Source of the DNA: Helicobacter sp. 11S03491-1 | Lineage (GTDB): Bacteria > Campylobacterota > Campylobacteria > Campylobacterales > Helicobacteraceae | DNA length: 64,000 nt | Assembly: GCF_002272835.1 (NCBI RefSeq) | Contig: NZ_MLAO01000005.1 | Coordinates: 62,001-126,000, forward strand | Reading direction: 5' to 3' | Shown here: positions 54,098 through 63,721 of the stretch, piece after piece | How positions within the stretch are numbered: position 1 is the stretch's first letter | Layout: the number at the start of each line of letters is the position of its first letter | Program-made: the position numbers and the translations under genes | Notes under the pieces: model-generated | Seen by the model: only the letters and a program-made list of their open reading frames with translations | What the model was told of the DNA's origin: nothing | The model's database searches: none

Positions 54098-55012
54098 GTG
54101 TTACTGGCTTTATATGGAGTTTTTGCTTTTATTGGATTAGGTTATTTAGCCAAAACTCTGCGCATGGTTGGCAATAAACAAAGTGGTATTTTATTGGGTT
54201 TTTTGCTTAATTTTGCATTGCCCGCACAAATATTTACAGGGATTTATCATGTTGAGCTTGATTTCAAATTAATACTTATTATGCTTACAACTTTAGGTTG
54301 TTCCTTGGTTGGTGGGGCAAGTATGTATTTTTTTTCTAAAAAAATTTTAAAGAGAGAAAGAAATACTGCTATTGCGATGGCATTTTTAGCAACATTAGGA
54401 AATACTTTATTCTTGGGTGTTCCCCTAGTATATGGAGCTTTGGGTCAAGAATATTCCAATAAAGCTATCTTATATGATCAAATATGCACAGCTATTCCAT
54501 TGGCAATATTGACACCCATGATTATGAGTATTGGAGGCAAGGGAGTATTTGGGTTACGGGCCATTACGATGAGGTTATCACAAAATCCTCTGTTTTTGGC
54601 TTTAATTATTGGGTTGATTTTCAAATTTATGCCTTTTTCAATTAGTGAATGGATATTTACTCCAATCAAACAACTTGGAGCTTGCGCTACCCCTGTTGCT
54701 TTGTTTGCCATAGGGGTTCAAATCAGTATGGGAGATATTAAAACGGAATGGAAGAATACTTTTGTAGTCCTTTTTTGGGGAATGATATTTGTGCCGGCAA
54801 TAATCTTTGCTTTTATCCATCTTAATGGAATTTTGATTACTGATGATTGGAGAATGGCATTGTTAGAATCAGCTATGCCTCCACTCATTAGCTCTGCAGC
54901 TGTTATCATGCGTGCAGGATTAAATAACAAAATTGCTGTGAGTTCTATTGCATTTGGTATTTTTGCAAGCGCTATGACAATTCCAATGTGGCTACGGCTA
55001 AGTTATTTATAA
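54098..55012 (+). CDS. AEC-family transporter (auxin efflux carrier type)
   Basis: This 304-residue membrane protein has about ten membrane segments in two halves with an inverted repeat. The GTG start at 54098 is supported by a TAGGAG ribosome binding site. Motifs are GLGYLAKTLRMVGNKQSGILLGFL (quoted in part; residues 13-36), LGNTLFLGVPLVYGALG near 103-119 and CATPVALFAIGVQIS near 198. Bacterial members often export or import malonate, malate or other organic acids. It stands alone with an AT-rich gap on both sides. Confidence 0.85.
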   Translation: MLLALYGVFAFIGLGYLAKTLRMVGNKQSGILLGFLLNFALPAQIFTGIYHVELDFKLILIMLTTLGCSLVGGASMYFFSKKILKRERNTAIAMAFLATLGNTLFLGVPLVYGALGQEYSNKAILYDQICTAIPLAILTPMIMSIGGKGVFGLRAITMRLSQNPLFLALIIGLIFKFMPFSISEWIFTPIKQLGACATPVALFAIGVQISMGDIKTEWKNTFVVLFWGMIFVPAIIFAFIHLNGILITDDWRMALLESAMPPLISSAAVIMRAGLNNKIAVSSIAFGIFASAMTIPMWLRLSYL

Positions 55013-55295
55013 TAAAGTTTTCGTCTTTACAAATTTTGACATAATATAAATTTTAGTATCAGGGTTTCAGCCATTCCAAATTACTTTGTTGCTACAAAAA
55101 TTCAGATTTAATAGAGTAAGGCTATTCATAGAGGATTGCTAAAAATAAAGATAATGCAACATCTTGCCAATATCTCTATTTAATTAAATCCAACAAATCA
55201 AAATTATCTAATTTGTCGTTTATTTTATTGAATTCTCAAAGAAATAACACTATAAATGATGTTTTCAAACATTCAATATTTTAGGAGAAACTAAG

Positions 55296-56501
55296 ATGAT
55301 AGAAAGATTCAAAAATTTTGTAGATAATTACCAAAAATCCAGCGCTTATAAATCCCCGCTTGGATTTGGAATCGCCAGGGTTGATATTGGTCAAAAATCA
55401 AAAAAAGTTCTTTGTGCAACCTACCCTGTTTTAAACTGGATTAGTGAAAATTTGGGTTCTTATGCCGTATTTGCCAATTCTCTCAACCCGGATGCCAAAA
55501 TCTCTGAAAGCGAAAACGAGTGCGTATATGGGATTGATGAGAGTTTTATATACAAAGCACTTGATTTATACACGCCTTTTTTGATTGAATCTATCCAAAA
55601 TAAAACAAGTCATAAAAATATTCAAATTATCTTAGAACTTAAAAAAGCGATGGAAGAAAATCGACTTAAAGATAATAACGGAGAGTTTTTGTTTCGATTT
55701 GTCGTCATTTATAAAGATACAAAATGTGAAAGTGTAGAAAGTGCATATATGAAACTTCTTGGACTCTCTTTAGGCAAAGCCAAACTCAGAAGTCTTATTT
55801 TAGATGGTATTTTTGCTCTTTTGCAAAATGTTGCTTGGAGTGGCAATAAACCTTATGAATTAGAATGGTTACGAGAAAATGAAATTATTCTGAAAATGAG
55901 GAATATATACCCTAAAATTGACTTTGTAGATAAATTTCCTCGATATTTAATGCAGATTATCCCTCAATATGACAATATTAGATTGTTAGATACAGCTAAA
56001 ACCAGATTTGGAGCCTATTTAGGAACAGGGGGCTATACACAAATGCCCGGAGCAAGTTATGTGAATTTTAATGCAGGCGCTGAAGGTGTTTGTATGAATG
56101 AAGGAAGAATTTCTTCTTCTGTTATTATTGGAGAAGGGACAGATATTGGAGGGGGCGCAAGTATTCTTGGTGTTCTTAGTGGAGGAAATTCCAGTCCAAT
56201 TAGTATTGGCAAAAATTGCCTTTTGGGTGTCAATAGCTCCACAGGAATTAGTTTGGGAGATGGTTGTATTGTTGATGGAGGGATTGCAATATTAGCAGGA
56301 ACTATTTTTGAAATTCAAGAAACTGAGGCTAAAAAAATCTCAGATATTAATAAAGATTTCACCATCAATCAAACCAACCTTTATAAAGGTAAGGAACTTT
56401 CAGGAAAGCATGGTATTCATTTCAGACAAGATAGCATAACAGGCAAAATGATTGCCTTTAGAAGTAATAGAAAAATCGAATTGAATGACATGCTTCATTA
56501 A
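55296..56501 (+). CDS. dapD: 2,3,4,5-tetrahydropyridine-2,6-dicarboxylate N-succinyltransferase
   Basis: DapD succinylates tetrahydrodipicolinate on the way to diaminopimelate and lysine. The long Campylobacterota/Actinobacteria-type form (401 residues) is seen: an N-terminal alpha/beta region, then LGTGGYTQMPGASYVNFNAG near 247-266 and a left-handed beta-helix with hexapeptide repeats IIGEGTDIGGGASILG and ISIGKNCLLGVNSS. It has a TAGGAGA ribosome binding site. The 283-base upstream gap shows no gene. lysC, far away at 3443, is the first step of the same pathway. Confidence 0.92.
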   Translation: MIERFKNFVDNYQKSSAYKSPLGFGIARVDIGQKSKKVLCATYPVLNWISENLGSYAVFANSLNPDAKISESENECVYGIDESFIYKALDLYTPFLIESIQNKTSHKNIQIILELKKAMEENRLKDNNGEFLFRFVVIYKDTKCESVESAYMKLLGLSLGKAKLRSLILDGIFALLQNVAWSGNKPYELEWLRENEIILKMRNIYPKIDFVDKFPRYLMQIIPQYDNIRLLDTAKTRFGAYLGTGGYTQMPGASYVNFNAGAEGVCMNEGRISSSVIIGEGTDIGGGASILGVLSGGNSSPISIGKNCLLGVNSSTGISLGDGCIVDGGIAILAGTIFEIQETEAKKISDINKDFTINQTNLYKGKELSGKHGIHFRQDSITGKMIAFRSNRKIELNDMLH

Positions 56502-56502
56502 T

Positions 56503-56519
56503 TGGCATAGTTTTTGCTT
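56503..56519 (+). promoter_or_regulatory. Sigma-54 (RpoN) promoter of the Hcp-like gene
   Basis: TGGCAT, a 5-base spacer AGTTT, and TTGCTT match the RpoN consensus TGGCAC-N5-TTGCW, with the -24 GG and -12 GC at exact spacing. It begins one base after the dapD stop codon and lies 35 bases before the Hcp-like gene start. In Helicobacter RpoN mostly drives middle flagellar genes. Confidence 0.72.
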
Positions 56520-56553
56520 TTTAAATCCAAATCGTGAATGAGGAGTTTCGAAT

Positions 56554-57726
56554 ATGCAAAGGGTTAGAAATGGTATTTTTGTCATATTATTGATAATTGC
56601 AGGTATGTATGCTGCAGACAACGAAGAAAATTCCACTCCTTTGGAAACTAATCAAAATCAACCATCTTCCAATAATGAAATTCAAACTCCCCAACCCACT
56701 CAAGAATCTCAAACACTAAAGAATTCACAATCAAATCAATCATCCACCCAACAAGCACAAAATGCGCCTATTTTAGCCCCGAATCCCAAGCCCGATACTC
56801 CAAGAACCACAAAACCTATCCCCCTAAGTGATCATCTAGCGCCTCCGGAGATGGTTCAAAGCACATTAGAATCAGCAATTGTTGCAGCAAAATCAGGTGA
56901 TTACAAAACTGCCTTTAAGCTCTTTTCTCAATCTTGTGATGAGGGCAACCCTGCAGGTTGTTTTGGCGTAGGCACTATGTATGCTAATGGTATAGGTGTT
57001 CAAAACGATATTCAAAAAGCTACTCGATATTATCAAATGGGTTGTAGCGGCGGTGATGCGACAGCTTGTGCAAATTTAGCCATGATTTATGATTATCAAA
57101 AAAATGCAGATGCAAATGACAAGCAAAAAGCTGCTCAACTTTATATGACAGGTTGCCAAGGCGGAGATGTGTTAGCATGCAATAATCTGGCTTGGATGTA
57201 TGCTAATGGTGAGGGAGTGCAAAAAGATTATTTCAAAGCAATACAATATTATAAATTTGCTTGTGAAGCCGGGAGTGATTTGGGTTGTTATAATTTAGGG
57301 TTGATGACAAATACCAATAATATTTATGGTGTAGATAAAGCCAAACTTGGTCTTGTTGATTTGAATTATCTGGCTTGTAAAGCAGGGGATATTACAGGTT
57401 GTGCTAATCTTGGTTGGATGTATGCTAATGGAACATCAGGAGCGCCTGTAAGTTATTTTTACGCAGCAAAGTATTTTCAAATCGCTTGCGATGGAGGTAT
57501 CCTAAGTAGTTGCAACAATTTAGGCGTATTATATCAAAAAGGATTAGGAGTTCCTCAAGATTCTCAAAGAGCCTTGGATTTATTTGCCTTTGTTTGTGAT
57601 AATGGCGCGCAATCAGGTTGTGATAATTATAGGATTTTCAAACAACAACTCTTGCATCCCAAATCATCCAATCATGGCAGTTTCTTTTTGCCAAAAGATT
57701 CTGATTCAACCATCAGAAGAAGGTGA
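56554..57726 (+). CDS. Hcp-like Sel1-repeat secreted protein
   Basis: This 390-residue protein has a signal peptide (residues 1-20, ending GMYA), a linker rich in Gln, Ser, Pro and Asn (about 21-95), and seven Sel1-type repeats, each with a Cys pair spaced C-x7-C (CDEGNPAGC, CSGGDATAC, CQGGDVLAC, CEAGSDLGC, CKAGDITGC, CDGGILSSC, CDNGAQSGC). That pattern defines the Helicobacter cysteine-rich proteins (Hcp), secreted or periplasmic and disulfide-bonded. It lies behind a sigma-54 promoter and has a GAGGAG ribosome binding site. Its last 21 bases overlap a convergent gene. Confidence 0.9.
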   Translation: MQRVRNGIFVILLIIAGMYAADNEENSTPLETNQNQPSSNNEIQTPQPTQESQTLKNSQSNQSSTQQAQNAPILAPNPKPDTPRTTKPIPLSDHLAPPEMVQSTLESAIVAAKSGDYKTAFKLFSQSCDEGNPAGCFGVGTMYANGIGVQNDIQKATRYYQMGCSGGDATACANLAMIYDYQKNADANDKQKAAQLYMTGCQGGDVLACNNLAWMYANGEGVQKDYFKAIQYYKFACEAGSDLGCYNLGLMTNTNNIYGVDKAKLGLVDLNYLACKAGDITGCANLGWMYANGTSGAPVSYFYAAKYFQIACDGGILSSCNNLGVLYQKGLGVPQDSQRALDLFAFVCDNGAQSGCDNYRIFKQQLLHPKSSNHGSFFLPKDSDSTIRRR

Positions 57727-58350
57727 TAAGATTTTTTGCAATAATGGAATATAGAATTTTATTTGGTTATGAAGGTTTTTTCTCTTTAGGTAATAATCAG
57801 GACAAAACTTTTCAACAAAATTCCAGAATGCTTTTGAGTGGTTTTTATGTTGGATATGTGAGAGTTCGTGGATAATTACATAGTCAATTAAATCTTTTTG
57901 GGCAAAAATAAGCAAGATAGAGAAACTAAGGTTATTTTGATAAGAACAACTTCCCAGCCTTGTTTTATTACATCTTATTGAAATTTTGCCATATGAAAGC
58001 CCCATTTTTTCAGAAAAAATAGCAGTTTTTGTTTGGATATAATCGTTTAAATGATTTTTTAAATAATTTAAGTTTATATATTTTTCTAATTTTTTCCACT
58101 CCCCAAAAAACAAAATTTCATCTGAGTGACTTGCCAGAAATTGTTGTATTTGAAAATTATTGAGAGCTATTTTATCAAGATTTTTTCGTATCCATTGGTG
58201 ATGAGTTTGAAGTAACTGCATTGATTGGGCTTGAGAATAATAATGAGGAACATTAAGGATTATTTCACCTTTTTGTTTAATCACAATCCGAATATTTTTA
58301 GAATTGGTTTTTTTGATTCTGACACAATCTTTTGTATTTAAAAATTCCAT
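57706..58350 (-). CDS. YgjP-like (DUF45) zinc metallopeptidase
   Basis: This 214-residue protein has the metallopeptidase core VIIHELSHIQHKNHSKAFW (zinc-binding HExxH, here HELSH, and a third His) near residues 161-179, followed by CPDYYLKRKNLH. Together with the SYGKISIRCNKTRLGSCS pattern near 115-132 it fits the YgjP/DUF45 family, of which physiological substrates are not known. It lies on the minus strand and overlaps the end of the Hcp-like gene by 21 bases, tail to tail. A promoter toward it must be in the gap before rplI. Confidence 0.85.
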   Translation of the reverse strand: MEFLNTKDCVRIKKTNSKNIRIVIKQKGEIILNVPHYYSQAQSMQLLQTHHQWIRKNLDKIALNNFQIQQFLASHSDEILFFGEWKKLEKYINLNYLKNHLNDYIQTKTAIFSEKMGLSYGKISIRCNKTRLGSCSYQNNLSFSILLIFAQKDLIDYVIIHELSHIQHKNHSKAFWNFVEKFCPDYYLKRKNLHNQIKFYIPLLQKILSPSSDG

Positions 58351-58404
58351 AAGCCTTACTCTTTTTTGCTAAAATTTTAAGAATATTACCAAAAAAGGAT
58401 CAAA

Positions 58405-58851
58405 ATGAAAATTTTATTGATGGAGGATGTAAAAGGATTGGGAAAAACAGGGGAGATTCACGAAGTCAAAGATGGCTATGGACAGAATTTCTTAATTGCT
58501 AAAGGCAAGGCTAAACACGCAAGCAATGAAGTCATCAATAAATACAAAGCCCAACAAAAAAAGCAAGAAGAAATAGCGGCCTTAGAAATGACTGAAAGAA
58601 AACAGCTTGTTAAAAATTTAGAAAATATTACTTTGGAGATGATTAGAAAAGTTGGAGCAAATGGATCTTTATTTGGATCTATCACAAAAGAAGAAATTAC
58701 ACAAGCACTCCAAAATGCCCATCATATTTCTATAGATAAAAAAGATATTGAGTTGAAAACACCTATTAAAAGCACCGGAATTTATGAAATAGAGATTAAG
58801 CTTGGTTATGGAATTTCAGCAATACTCAAAATTGATGTTATAGCACAATAA
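58405..58851 (+). CDS. rplI: 50S ribosomal protein L9
   Basis: L9 binds 23S rRNA near the L1 stalk. The N-terminal domain is plain, with [20 protein letters not shown] and [16 protein letters not shown], the signature, then a long connecting helix and a C-terminal domain with [11 protein letters not shown]. The 148-residue length is standard. It starts a + strand cluster rplI-hslV-hslU-era, spaced by 20, -4 and 1 bases, as in H. pylori. Confidence 0.97.
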   Translation: MKILLMEDVKGLGKTGEIHEVKDGYGQNFLIAKGKAKHASNEVINKYKAQQKKQEEIAALEMTERKQLVKNLENITLEMIRKVGANGSLFGSITKEEITQALQNAHHISIDKKDIELKTPIKSTGIYEIEIKLGYGISAILKIDVIAQ

Positions 58852-58871
58852 AGAAATCATAAGGAAAAAAT

Positions 58872-59417
58872 ATGTTTGAAGCCACGACAATTCTAGGCTA
58901 TAGAGGCGAGTATGAGGGAAAAAAATATGCCCTTATTGGGGGGGATGGTCAAGTAACATTTGGCAACTGCGTCCTTAAAGCAAATGCAACCAAAATTCGA
59001 GCACTTTATAACGGTGGGGTTTTAAGCGGATTTGCCGGAAGCACAGCAGATGCGTTTTCTTTGTTTGATATGTTTGAGAGAATTTTAGAAGGCAGAAAAG
59101 GTGATTTAGTTAGAAGTATTCTTGATTTTTCCAAACAATGGCGCAAGGATAAATACTTGAGAAAGCTTGAAGCAATGATGATTGTGCTCAATAAAGATCA
59201 TATCTATATCCTAAGTGGAACAGGTGATGTGGTAGAACCTGAAGATGGAAAAATAGCTGCTATTGGCAGTGGGGGCAATTATGCTTTGAGTTCAGCTAGA
59301 GCATTAGACAAATTTGCCCCCCTCCCTCCAAAGTCCATCGTGGAAGAATCCCTCAAGATTGCTGGGGAGCTTTGCATTTATACCAATACAAATATTAAGA
59401 TTTTGGAGCTTGAATGA
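58872..59417 (+). CDS. hslV: ATP-dependent protease subunit HslV
   Basis: HslV is the proteasome-like peptidase of the HslUV (ClpQY) machine. After a short propeptide MFEA, the mature enzyme begins with the catalytic Thr5 in TTILGY. Other typical parts are [11 protein letters not shown] near residue 22 and [15 protein letters not shown] near 48-62, and [15 protein letters not shown] near 136-150. Length 181 is standard. Its stop overlaps the hslU start by 4 bases. Confidence 0.96.
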   Translation: MFEATTILGYRGEYEGKKYALIGGDGQVTFGNCVLKANATKIRALYNGGVLSGFAGSTADAFSLFDMFERILEGRKGDLVRSILDFSKQWRKDKYLRKLEAMMIVLNKDHIYILSGTGDVVEPEDGKIAAIGSGGNYALSSARALDKFAPLPPKSIVEESLKIAGELCIYTNTNIKILELE

Positions 59418-60751
59418 AAAATAATAAATTAGATATGACCCCTAAAGAAATTGTCAAATATCTAGATGAATACATAATCGGACAAAAAGAGGCTAAAAAA
59501 TCTGTTGCCATTGCCTTGAGGAATCGCTACAGAAGATTACAACTCTCTGCAGAACTTCAAGAAGAAGTAACCCCCAAAAATATTTTAATGATTGGTTCAA
59601 CAGGTGTGGGGAAAACTGAAATTGCAAGACGTATGGCAAAAATCATGGGACTTCCTTTTGTTAAAGTAGAAGCAAGTAAATATACAGAAGTGGGATTTGT
59701 CGGTAGGGATGTAGAGTCTATGGTGCGAGATTTAGTTTTGGCAAGCGTGAATTTGGTAGAAAATGAATATGAAGAAAAATCAAAAGAAAAAATACAAGAT
59801 TTTATTATTGATAAAATTACTCAAAAACTTTTACCACCACTTCCAAATGGAGTTAGCGAAACAAAAAAACAAGAATATGACAATAGTTTTAAAAAAATGA
59901 GACAAAAAGTAAAGAATGGAGAAATGGATGATTATAAAGTGCAAATAGAACTCAATAGAAAAATGATAGACTCTGATAACAACATGCCTCCGGAAATTAT
60001 CAAAGTCCAAGAAAGCATCATTAAAGTCTTAAGCAAAGAACAAGAAAAAATAAAAAAAGAAATGAACATCAAAGAAGCCAAAGAAGCATTAAAACCTGAG
60101 GCTTCAGAGGCAATTTTAGATTTTGAAATGATTAAACTGGAGGGGCTTAAAAGAGCCCAAGAAGCAGGGGTAATTTTCATAGATGAGATTGATAAAGTTG
60201 CAGTCAACTCAAAAGATAGTTCAAGACAAGATCCCAGTAAAGAAGGAGTACAAAGAGATTTGTTGCCTATCGTAGAGGGTAGTTGGGTCAATACAAAATA
60301 TGGTCAAATCAAAACAGATCATATTCTTTTTATTGCAGCCGGAGCTTTCCATTTCAACAAACCAAGTGATTTGATCCCTGAACTTCAAGGAAGATTCCCT
60401 CTTCGTGTAGAATTAAATAGTCTTGATGAAGAAATAATGTATCAAATCCTTACCCAAACAAAAAGTTCTATTATCAAACAATACCAAGCATTATTGCAAA
60501 CAGAAAGTGTTACAATAAAATTTGATGATGAAGCGCTTTTAGAGCTTGCCAAACTTTCTTATAATGCCAATCAAAAAACTGAGGATATTGGAGCTAGAAG
60601 ATTGCATACTACAATTGAGCGAGTTTTAGAAGACATAAGTTTCAATGCCGATGAATACAAGAATCAGACCGTTCGTATTACACAAAAATTAGTCAATGAA
60701 AAATTAAAAGATTTGGTTGAAAATGTAGATTTAGCCAGGTATATTTTATAA
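59414..60751 (+). CDS. hslU: HslU ATPase of the HslUV protease
   Basis: HslU is the AAA+ unfoldase that feeds HslV. It starts with [22 protein letters not shown] near residue 8 (quoted in part), has Walker [10 protein letters not shown] at about 56-64, the pore motif [12 protein letters not shown] near 91 and Walker [12 protein letters not shown] near 253. The C-terminus ends LARYIL, as required to activate HslV. Length 445 is normal. era starts one base after its stop. Confidence 0.97.
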   Translation: MKNNKLDMTPKEIVKYLDEYIIGQKEAKKSVAIALRNRYRRLQLSAELQEEVTPKNILMIGSTGVGKTEIARRMAKIMGLPFVKVEASKYTEVGFVGRDVESMVRDLVLASVNLVENEYEEKSKEKIQDFIIDKITQKLLPPLPNGVSETKKQEYDNSFKKMRQKVKNGEMDDYKVQIELNRKMIDSDNNMPPEIIKVQESIIKVLSKEQEKIKKEMNIKEAKEALKPEASEAILDFEMIKLEGLKRAQEAGVIFIDEIDKVAVNSKDSSRQDPSKEGVQRDLLPIVEGSWVNTKYGQIKTDHILFIAAGAFHFNKPSDLIPELQGRFPLRVELNSLDEEIMYQILTQTKSSIIKQYQALLQTESVTIKFDDEALLELAKLSYNANQKTEDIGARRLHTTIERVLEDISFNADEYKNQTVRITQKLVNEKLKDLVENVDLARYIL

Positions 60752-60752
60752 A

Positions 60753-61655
60753 ATGCAAGAGAACTTCAAATCCGGATTTGTAGCTATTGTAGGGCGTCCA
60801 AATTGCGGAAAAAGCACACTTTTAAATAAACTTCTCAAGCAAGATATTGCGCTGGTTTCTCACAAAGCCAATGCAACCAGAAAAAAGATGAATATCATTA
60901 TTTCGTTTAAAACTAACAAAAATGAAGAATCTCAAATTATTTTTGTAGATACTCCGGGCTTGCACCACCAAGAAAAATTATTGAATCAATTTATGCTCAA
61001 AGAAGCCTTAAAGGCTATTTCAGATTGTGATTTATGTGTTTTTATGGCTTCAATCCATGATGATTTAAAATATTATGAAGAATTTTTGGATTTTAGCAAT
61101 AAACCCCATATTTTGATTTTGAGCAAAATAGATACAGCAAGCAAGGAAAAAGTTTTGCAACAAATTGCAAATTATCAAAAATACGATCACAAATTTCTAT
61201 CCCTTATCCCTATTAGCTCATCAAAGTCTATCAATCTTGAAAGTTTTCTCACAGAAGTTAGCAAACACCTACCCTATTCTCCTCCATTTTTTGACCTAGA
61301 AATCCTTACAGATGAAAGTCTTAAACAAATCTACAAAGAAATCATTCGTGAGAGTGTATTTAATAATCTAAGTGATGAAATTCCTTATGAAAGTGATGTG
61401 AAAATAGAAAAGTTTATTGAGAATAAGCATCTGGATCAAGTCTTTGGAAAAATTTTTGTCGAAAAAGAAAGTCAAAAAAGCATGGTTATAGGTAAAAATG
61501 CCCGGACAATCAAAAGAATTGGAAAGCAAGCCAGAGAAAAAATGGAAAAAATGAGTGAAAAAAAAGTTTTTTTACATTTGCAAGTTTTTGTTCAAAAATC
61601 TTGGAGCAAAGAAAAAGCAAATCTCAAAAAATTTGGATATGATTTTGAAGATTAA
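60753..61655 (+). CDS. era: GTPase Era
   Basis: Era is an essential GTPase in 16S rRNA and 30S maturation. G1 is GRPNCGKST (residues 13-21), G3 is [15 protein letters not shown] near 70, G4 is LSKIDT near 125 (in place of the usual NKxD, as I recall from other Helicobacter Era) and the C-terminal KH domain has [20 protein letters not shown] near 246-265. The 300-residue length is normal. It ends the rplI-hslVU-era set and is followed 20 bases later by the csd6-like gene. Confidence 0.96.
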   Translation: MQENFKSGFVAIVGRPNCGKSTLLNKLLKQDIALVSHKANATRKKMNIIISFKTNKNEESQIIFVDTPGLHHQEKLLNQFMLKEALKAISDCDLCVFMASIHDDLKYYEEFLDFSNKPHILILSKIDTASKEKVLQQIANYQKYDHKFLSLIPISSSKSINLESFLTEVSKHLPYSPPFFDLEILTDESLKQIYKEIIRESVFNNLSDEIPYESDVKIEKFIENKHLDQVFGKIFVEKESQKSMVIGKNARTIKRIGKQAREKMEKMSEKKVFLHLQVFVQKSWSKEKANLKKFGYDFED

Positions 61656-61675
61656 AGCTTAAAAGGAGCAGGAGT

Positions 61676-62671
61676 ATGAGGTTTATTTTAAGTATAAGTT
61701 TAATGGCATGTTGCATGCTTTATGGAATGGATAGCCAAACTATTAAAATTATTCAAACTTACCGCACAAAAGGTATTGAGGCAACACAAACAATGCTGGA
61801 AAACTATTTAGTCCAAAAAGATTTTTGGTTGGGGGTTTTAAAAGATAAAGACACAGATTATGGGTATTATGAAAATATAGATTTTTTATTTGTATCTAAT
61901 AAATTAATCCCAAATTTAACATTATATGAAGTTCAAGATGGTCATCTAAAAGAGATCAAACAAACAACTGCGTTAGTAGGATCCGGAAAAGGGAATAAAA
62001 AAATTGAAGGAGATCTAACTACGCCCATTGGAGTTTATGATATTACTGCAAAATTAACCGGACTCAATCAATATTATGGTCCATTGGCATTTGCTACAAG
62101 CTATCCAAATACTTATGACAAAATTCGAAAAAAAACAGGTTATGGCATTTGGATTCATGGACTTCCTCTAAATGGAAATCGTGAAGAGCTAAATACCAAG
62201 GGCTGTATAGCTATTGATAATACTGCTTTGAATGAATATGATAAGCTTATTGGACAAAAAAAAGCTCTCCTTATTACTTATGAAAATAATTTTAAACCTG
62301 CCACAAAAGAGGATCTTGCAACAATACTTAGTGATTTATATGAATGGAGAGACTCTTGGATAAGAAATGATTTAGATAAGTATCTGTCGTTTTATAGTGA
62401 TGATTTTATACGCTATGATGGAATGAAATTTAAAACTTTTAGAGACTATAAAAAGCGTATTTTTGATAAAAAAGAAGAAAAAACAATTTTGTTTTCGAAT
62501 ATTGATATTTCCCCTTATCCCAATGAAGAGGGAAAAAATATTTTCAAAATTAGTTTTTCACAAAATTATTCAGCCTATAAAAACAATAAACCAACTTATA
62601 CTTCCAATAGTGTTAAAGAACTCTATATTGAGTTAAATAATGGCAAATTCTCAATTTTAACTGAAAAATAG
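61676..62671 (+). CDS. csd6: YkuD-domain peptidoglycan enzyme, Csd6-like
   Basis: In H. pylori the gene at this place encodes Csd6, a D,L-carboxypeptidase that trims tetrapeptide to tripeptide and sets the helical cell shape. The protein (331 residues) has a signal peptide (1-16), a YkuD domain with GYGIWIHGLPLNGN and NTKGCIAIDN, the catalytic His and Cys at about 160 and 176, and a C-terminal NTF2-like domain (about 215-331). The last domain is typical of Csd6. It follows era by 20 bases with an AAAAGGAGC ribosome binding site. An L,D-transpeptidase activity cannot be excluded from sequence. Confidence 0.9.
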   Translation: MRFILSISLMACCMLYGMDSQTIKIIQTYRTKGIEATQTMLENYLVQKDFWLGVLKDKDTDYGYYENIDFLFVSNKLIPNLTLYEVQDGHLKEIKQTTALVGSGKGNKKIEGDLTTPIGVYDITAKLTGLNQYYGPLAFATSYPNTYDKIRKKTGYGIWIHGLPLNGNREELNTKGCIAIDNTALNEYDKLIGQKKALLITYENNFKPATKEDLATILSDLYEWRDSWIRNDLDKYLSFYSDDFIRYDGMKFKTFRDYKKRIFDKKEEKTILFSNIDISPYPNEEGKNIFKISFSQNYSAYKNNKPTYTSNSVKELYIELNNGKFSILTEK

Positions 62672-62690
62672 CCGACCATATTAAATCATT

Positions 62691-62720
62691 AAAATCAAAA
62701 AACTCGTATAATTTGATTTT
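62691..62720 (+). promoter_or_regulatory. Inverted repeat around the -10 box of the AraC gene
   Basis: AAAATCAAA (62691-62699) and TTTGATTTT (62712-62720) form a perfect 9-bp inverted repeat that encloses a TATAAT at 62707-62712. A further AAATCAAA copy lies at 62736-62743. The site is at the right place to be an operator for autoregulation of the AraC-family gene starting at 62757. All parts are AT-rich, so chance cannot be dismissed. Confidence 0.4.
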
Positions 62721-62756
62721 AATTTTATTAAAAATAAATCAAAATAAAGAAAAGGA

Positions 62757-63647
62757 ATGGATATACTTCAGATACCTCAAGATTTTAAAAAACTTCATCA
62801 TGTTAAAATTTTTGATTTAGGCGGTTTATGCTTTGCTCGCTATACTCAAAAGAAAAATCTTATGCAGTCTCTGGTGCAGATACAAAAAAATGTTTTAATT
62901 TTTGTTTTTAAGGGAAAAAAGATTCTTCATACTGCACAAGGTGATTTTTGTATTCAAGAAAATGAAGCTATTTTTTTAAGTCGCGGTCATTATAGCTTGA
63001 GCGATATTCAAGCATTTAATGATATTTATGAGTCTTTTTTGTTCTTTTTTGAAGATAGCTTATTAATTGAATTTATCAACAAACATCCGTATATTCTGGA
63101 AACTTTCAAGTATTCTAATCAAGAAGATATTATCTTCAAAATCACAACAGATAGCATGCTTCAATCTGTATTAAAAAGTTTTTTACCTTATTTTGAAACA
63201 TCTAAATTGCCCAATGAAAATATCATAAAGTTAAAATTTGAAGAAATTTTTTTACATATTCTTAATGATTATTCTCAAAGCAAAATTTTTATTAGTTTCC
63301 TTAGAAATATCATTCAAGAATTTCAGATTGATATTCATAAACTTTTTGAATATTGCAATCAAGAATTTGGTAATGTCAGCGAAATGGCATCATTTGCCAA
63401 AATGGATATGGCAAGTTTCAGTCGAAAATTCAAACAATGTTTTGGTATCTCTCCAAAAGAATGGTTAGATGAGAAAAGATTTTCAAAAGCAAAATTCCTG
63501 ATTCAATTTAGCCAAAAAAATATCAAACAAATTTGTCAAGAATGTGGATTTAGTTCCAGCGCATGGTTTATTGAAAGATTCAAAACAAAATACGGTACTA
63601 CCCCAAAACAATTTCAAAAATCAAATAACTTGTATTTTATCTCATAA
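62757..63647 (+). CDS. AraC-family transcriptional regulator
   Basis: This 296-residue regulator has an N-terminal cupin-like sensor region (about 1-170, with HTAQGDFCIQENEAIFLSRG) and a C-terminal double helix-turn-helix domain (about 195-292). The first helix-turn-helix is MASFAKMDMASFSRKFKQCF and the second is IKQICQECGFSSSAWFIERF, followed by GTTPKQF, the typical AraC end. It has an AAAAGGA ribosome binding site. The next gene, 74 bases on and in the same direction, encodes an exported protein and is a candidate target. Confidence 0.9.
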   Translation: MDILQIPQDFKKLHHVKIFDLGGLCFARYTQKKNLMQSLVQIQKNVLIFVFKGKKILHTAQGDFCIQENEAIFLSRGHYSLSDIQAFNDIYESFLFFFEDSLLIEFINKHPYILETFKYSNQEDIIFKITTDSMLQSVLKSFLPYFETSKLPNENIIKLKFEEIFLHILNDYSQSKIFISFLRNIIQEFQIDIHKLFEYCNQEFGNVSEMASFAKMDMASFSRKFKQCFGISPKEWLDEKRFSKAKFLIQFSQKNIKQICQECGFSSSAWFIERFKTKYGTTPKQFQKSNNLYFIS

Positions 63648-63656
63648 AACTCATAC

Positions 63657-63673
63657 AAAATAATTGTTATTTT
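63657..63673 (+). promoter_or_regulatory. Palindrome before the last gene
   Basis: AAAATAA-TTG-TTATTTT is an inverted repeat with 7-bp arms lying just before TACAAT (63677-63682), a likely -10 box. It could be an operator. Its AT-rich form resembles Fur-type boxes only loosely. Confidence 0.35.
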
Positions 63674-63721
63674 ACATACAATAGTCTTTGCTTTTAAACC
63701 GAAATTTCAAAGGATAAAATT

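Noticed and set aside
63657-63673. Fur box before the last gene
   Set aside because: The repeat has only a loose likeness to the Fur consensus and no iron-related gene is adjacent.
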